From: Pseudomonas multiresinivorans
GTDB taxonomy: Bacteria; Pseudomonadota; Gammaproteobacteria; Pseudomonadales; Pseudomonadaceae
NCBI RefSeq assembly: GCF_012971725.1
Contig: NZ_CP048833.1
Span: 5,890,001 to 5,954,000 of the forward strand
Direction of reading: 5' to 3'
DNA: 64,000 nt
Shown here: positions 60,942 to 64,000 of the stretch, piece after piece
Layout of the letters: each line of letters opens with the position of its first letter
Numbering within the stretch: the first letter of the stretch is position 1
Made by a program: the position numbers and the translations under genes
Notes under the pieces: generated by a model
What the model was told of the DNA's origin: nothing
Databases searched by the model: none
The model's input: the letters and a program-made list of their open reading frames with translations, nothing else

Positions 60942-61466
60942 ATGGCTGAAATTCACGATGACGACTCGTCCTTCGATGAGAAGAGCAAGTCGCAAGTAAA
61001 ACGCGAAATGCACGCGCTGCAGGAACTCGGCGAGCGCCTGACGACGCTCAAGGCCGACATGCTCGACCGCATGCCGCTCACCGACCCGCTGCGCCGCGCG
61101 CTGGAAGAAGCACCCAAGCACAAGGCCAACGCCGCCAAGAAACGCCATCGGCAATTCATCGGCAAGCTGATGCGCGACCAGGACGTCGAGGCCATCCTCG
61201 CCCTGCTGGAACAGGTAGATACCTCGACCCGCCAGTACAACGAACGCTTCCACGCCCTGGAGCGCTGGCGCGACCACCTGATCACCGGCGGTGACGCAGC
61301 GTTGTCCGCCTTCTTCGGCGAATACCCGGAAAGCGACCGCCAGCACCTGCTCCAGCTGATCCGCCACGCCCAGCACGAGGCCGCTCACAACAAGCCTCCG
61401 GCCGCGGCGCGGAAGATCTTCAAGTACATCCGCGAGCTGGACGAGCTCAAACGCGGCCTGCGCTGA
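60942..61466 (+). CDS. darP: Ribosome biogenesis factor DarP (YjgA)
   Basis: Late 50S assembly factor that promotes peptidyl-transferase-centre maturation. 174 residues, helical and highly charged: SKSQVKREMHALQELGERLTTLK, HKANAAKKRHRQFIGKLMRDQD, and the ending KIFKYIRELDELKRGLR. Start at 60942 from the family N terminus (MAEIHDDD); the open upstream part is not conserved. Flanked by pmbA and tldD on the opposite strand. Confidence 0.92.
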   Translation: MAEIHDDDSSFDEKSKSQVKREMHALQELGERLTTLKADMLDRMPLTDPLRRALEEAPKHKANAAKKRHRQFIGKLMRDQDVEAILALLEQVDTSTRQYNERFHALERWRDHLITGGDAALSAFFGEYPESDRQHLLQLIRHAQHEAAHNKPPAAARKIFKYIRELDELKRGLR

Positions 61467-61506
61467 GCAGCCGCGTCCCTCTCTCCAAGCCTCACGGGCA
61501 ACGGCC

Positions 61507-62949
61507 TCAGGCGCCCGTGCCGCCAACGGTGATCGCGTCGATCTTCAGGGTCGGCTGGCCGACACCGACCGGCACGGACTGACCGTCCTTGCCACAGGTG
61601 CCCACGCCGCTGTCCAGTGCCAGGTCGTTGCCCACCATGGACACCCGGCTCATTACTTCCGGGCCGTTGCCGATCAGCGTCGCGCCCTTCACCGGGCGGG
61701 TGATCTTGCCGTTCTCGATCAGGTAGGCCTCGCTGGTGGCAAAGACGAACTTGCCGCTGGTGATGTCCACCTGGCCGCCGCCAAGGTTGGCGCAGTAGAT
61801 GCCACGCTCGACGCTGGCGATGATTTCCTGCGGATCGCTCTGCCCGGCCAGCATGTAGGTGTTGGTCATGCGCGGCATCGGCAGGTGCGCGTAGGACTCG
61901 CGACGACCGTTGCCGGTGCGCGCCACGCCCATCAGGCGGGCGTTGAGCTTGTCCTGCATGTAGCCCTTGAGGATGCCGTTCTCGATCAGCACGTTGCAGT
62001 TGGTCGGCGTACCTTCGTCGTCCACCGACAGCGAACCGCGGCGACCGGCGATGGTGCCGTCGTCGACGATGGTGCACAGGCTGGAAGCGACCTTCTCGCC
62101 GATGCGACCGCTGTAGTTCGAGCTGCCCTTGCGGTTGAAGTCGCCTTCCAGGCCGTGGCCCACGGCCTCGTGCAGCAGCACGCCGGACCAACCGGCTCCC
62201 ATCACCACCGGCAGGCTGCCAGCCGGCGCGGGAACGGCTTCGAGGTTGACCAGCGCCTGGCGCAGCGCCTCGCGGGCGTAGCTCATGGCGCGGTCTTCCT
62301 GCAGGAAGTACTTGTAATCCGTGCGACCGCCGCCGCCATGACCGCCGCGCTCGCGGCGGCCGTTCTGCTCGACGATGACGCTGACGTTGAAACGCACCAG
62401 CGGGCGGATGTCCGCAGCCAGCGAGCCATCCGCCGCAGCGATCAACACTTGGTCCCAGACACCGGCGAGGCTGACGGTGACCTGCTGGATGCGCGGATCG
62501 AGGGCGCGGGTGGCCGCGTCGATCTTCTGCAGCAGCTCTACCTTCTCGGCGCGGCTCATCACATCCAGCGGGTTCTCGCCGGCATACAGGCGGGTCGGCA
62601 CCACGGCCTTGAACGCCTGTACCTTGCCATTCTGCCCGGCTCGGGAGATCGAGCGTGCAGCGCGGGCAGCCTGGATCAGCGCCTCGTGGTTGATTGCATT
62701 GCTGTAGGCGAAGCCGGTCTTCTCACCGGACTGTGCGCGCACACCGACGCCCTGGTCCATGTGGAAGCTGCCTTCCTTGACGATGCCGTCTTCCAGCATC
62801 CAGGACTCGGAGACCTGGCTCTGGAAGTACAGGTCGGCGGCGTCGATGCCGGGGCCGCTCAGCTCGTGCAGGATCGGCGACAACTGGTCGATATCCAGAC
62901 CACCGGGGACCAGCAGGTGCTGGCTGACGGATGACAACAGTTCGCTCAT
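61507..62949 (-). CDS. tldD: Metalloprotease TldD
   Basis: Zinc subunit of the TldD/PmbA protease. 480 residues from ATG at 62949 (GGAG five bases upstream; a GTG two codons earlier is less likely). The HExxxH motif is intact in LLHEAVGHGLEGDFN. GRRGSLSVDDEGTPTNCNVLIENG and the C-terminal TCGKDGQSVPVGVGQPTLKI are family blocks. Overlap with the amidase gene suggests co-transcription from upstream. Confidence 0.95.
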   Translation of the reverse strand: MSELLSSVSQHLLVPGGLDIDQLSPILHELSGPGIDAADLYFQSQVSESWMLEDGIVKEGSFHMDQGVGVRAQSGEKTGFAYSNAINHEALIQAARAARSISRAGQNGKVQAFKAVVPTRLYAGENPLDVMSRAEKVELLQKIDAATRALDPRIQQVTVSLAGVWDQVLIAAADGSLAADIRPLVRFNVSVIVEQNGRRERGGHGGGGRTDYKYFLQEDRAMSYAREALRQALVNLEAVPAPAGSLPVVMGAGWSGVLLHEAVGHGLEGDFNRKGSSNYSGRIGEKVASSLCTIVDDGTIAGRRGSLSVDDEGTPTNCNVLIENGILKGYMQDKLNARLMGVARTGNGRRESYAHLPMPRMTNTYMLAGQSDPQEIIASVERGIYCANLGGGQVDITSGKFVFATSEAYLIENGKITRPVKGATLIGNGPEVMSRVSMVGNDLALDSGVGTCGKDGQSVPVGVGQPTLKIDAITVGGTGA

Positions 62950-62951
62950 AT

Positions 62952-63800
62952 TCACTCCGTACGCGCCGGTCGTGGTTCGACCGGCGGGAAAAATCTTCTG
63001 TGCCGGACAATCGGCATGCGCTGCCGCACCGCCGCCTGTTCCTCGCTGTCGCGCTCGGCCAGCAGCACGGCCTCGCCCTTGGCCTGTTCAGCCAGGATAC
63101 GCCCCCAGGGGTCGACGATGGCCGACTGGCCCCAGGTTTCCCGCCCTTTGGGGTGGGTCCCGCCCTGTCCAGCCGCCAGTACATAGCACTGGGTTTCGAT
63201 GGCGCGGGCGCGGATGAGGATTTCCCAGTGCGCTGCGCCAGTCACCGCGGTGAATGCCGAGGGGGCACTGATAAGCTCCGCGCCGGCTTCGCGCAGCGCG
63301 GTGTAAAGCTCGGGGAAGCGCAGGTCGTAGCAGACCGTCAGCCCCAACCGCCCGACCGGCGTATCCGCCACCACCACGCGCTGGCCGAAGGCGTAGTCAT
63401 CCGACTCGCGATAGCGGCCACGGGCATCAGCAACATCCACATCGAAAAGGTGCAGCTTGTCGTAGCGCGCCGCCACTTCACCGCGCTCGTCCACCAGCAG
63501 TGAGCAGGCATTGGCCTTGGCTTCCGGCTGGTTCTCCGGCGGCAACGGCAGGGTGCCGGCGACTATCCACAACCTGAGGTCGCGGGCGGTGCTTTTCAAC
63601 CAGGGCAGGATCGGGCCTTCGCCAAGGGCTTCGGCACGGCCGATGTCCGCGAGGTCTCGGCGCCCCATGGCGGCGAAGTTTTCCGGTAGTACGGCAAGGC
63701 GCGCACCACCCTCGGCGGCCTGTTCGAGCAGGCGACGGGCGGCGGCAAGATTGGCCAGGACATCGTCCTGGCTGACCATCTGGATGACGGCGATGGACAT
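62952..63800 (-). CDS. Carbon-nitrogen hydrolase (nitrilase superfamily, Nit1/YbeM-like)
   Basis: 282-residue C-N hydrolase with the catalytic triad Glu40 (AVLPENF), Lys115 (YDKLHLFD) and Cys157 (TVCYDLRFPEL). The LPENFAAMG and ARAIETQCYVLAAGQGG stretches are closest by eye to the Nit1-type deaminated-glutathione amidase group, which clears a glutathione side product; substrate is inferred. 2 bases before tldD. Confidence 0.9.
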   Translation of the reverse strand: MSIAVIQMVSQDDVLANLAAARRLLEQAAEGGARLAVLPENFAAMGRRDLADIGRAEALGEGPILPWLKSTARDLRLWIVAGTLPLPPENQPEAKANACSLLVDERGEVAARYDKLHLFDVDVADARGRYRESDDYAFGQRVVVADTPVGRLGLTVCYDLRFPELYTALREAGAELISAPSAFTAVTGAAHWEILIRARAIETQCYVLAAGQGGTHPKGRETWGQSAIVDPWGRILAEQAKGEAVLLAERDSEEQAAVRQRMPIVRHRRFFPPVEPRPARTE

Positions 63801-63854
63801 GGCTAGCTCCGGTAAGGCCTGGGTTTCATGCTAACCGATGCCCGGACAGTCTGC

Positions 63855-64000
63855 TCAGTGAGGTTTTTCGAAGGGCTTCTCGAAGGCGATGGTCGGACTC
63901 TGCCACGGCCCCTTCACGCTGTACTGCACGCTGGCGAAGCGTGCGACCTTGTCACCCAGCAACTTGTCCACCACGAACAGCGCGCCGCCAATAGCGGGAG
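63855..64000 (-). CDS. yhdP: YhdP-family AsmA-like protein (last 47 residues)
   Basis: C-terminal end of a large gene running in from beyond the window. Reads PAIGGALFVVDKLLGDKVAR, FASVQYSVKGPWQSPTIAFE, KPFEKPH then TGA. The VQYSVKGPWQSP stretch is typical of the YhdP/TIGR02099 end, an inner-membrane-anchored bridge protein for phospholipid transport to the outer membrane. Too short for more; position next to the amidase-tldD pair supports it. Confidence 0.8.
   Translation of the reverse strand, partial: PAIGGALFVVDKLLGDKVARFASVQYSVKGPWQSPTIAFEKPFEKPH

Overview
The window is high-GC chromosomal DNA from a gammaproteobacterium, almost certainly a Pseudomonas. The evidence is the gene order (mraZ-to-ftsA division cluster next to rnpB, then rsmI/lpoA, sspAB, petABC, cysD-cysNC, algW, his-murA-mla, kds-lpt-rpoN-ptsN-rapZ-ptsO, fagA-fumC-sodA, pmbA-darP-tldD), the fused CysNC, AlgW, the short HisG and the Pseudomonas-type REP palindromes. 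From memory the order matches the P. aeruginosa PAO1 segment around PA4409-PA4476, but the proteins differ enough to suggest a related species (I would guess the P. nitroreducens/citronellolis/knackmussii neighbourhood; not provable here). Nearly everything is core genome. I saw no prophage, insertion sequence, CRISPR, tRNA, rRNA operon or toxin-antitoxin pair.

Layout. 1-15070 (minus): mraZ-rsmH-ftsL-ftsI-murE-murF-mraY-murD-ftsW-murG-murC-ddlB-ftsQ-ftsA, tightly packed with ATGA/TGATG overlaps, driven by a sigma70-type promoter with a MraZ-type repeat array at its start; ftsA is cut by the window edge. 15160-15630: rnpB with a structured trailer and terminator. 15670-20083: rsmI, divergent from lpoA-yraN-gmhA-dolP. 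20085-24950 (minus): sspAB, the cytochrome bc1 operon petABC and rplM-rpsI, each with a recognisable promoter or terminator. 25100-33600: mixed metabolism (aldo-keto reductase, acyl-CoA dehydrogenase divergent from a GlxA-like regulator, an unknown exported protein, zapE, trpS, alpha/beta hydrolase, zapG), with REP palindrome pairs between genes. 33760-40300: sulfate activation (cysD, cysNC), mltB, a NIF3 protein and algW. 40312-48260 (minus): hisC-hisD-hisG-murA-ibaG, then mlaB-C-D-E-F. 48388-55504 (plus): kdsD-kdsC-lptC-lptA-lptB-rpoN-hpf-ptsN-rapZ-ptsO. 55521-59385 (minus): a Fur-type promoter followed by fagA-fumC-unknown-sodA-ZIP transporter. 59476-64000: pmbA, darP, tldD, a nitrilase-family amidase and the 3' end of yhdP.

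Functionally the window is dominated by the cell envelope. It carries the whole cytoplasmic peptidoglycan precursor pathway from MurC to MraY/MurG plus MurA (MurB is absent), the divisome proteins FtsQ/L/I/W/A, KDO synthesis and LPS export (KdsD/C, LptC/A/B), phospholipid retrograde transport (MlaB-F), and envelope lipoproteins and hydrolases (LpoA, DolP, MltB, AlgW, YhdP). Next to these sit nitrogen-PTS and sigma-54 genes, bc1 respiration, sulfate assimilation and an iron-sparing operon.

The points most worth a second look are small: a TrpS with a two-repeat C-terminal extension, a non-canonical DGQN motif in the APS-kinase half of CysNC, structured RNA between rnpB and its terminator, a palindrome in the acyl-CoA dehydrogenase/GlxA-like regulator divergon, and a ZIP transporter placed at the end of the Fur-box operon. 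I did not find a convincing undescribed multi-gene system.
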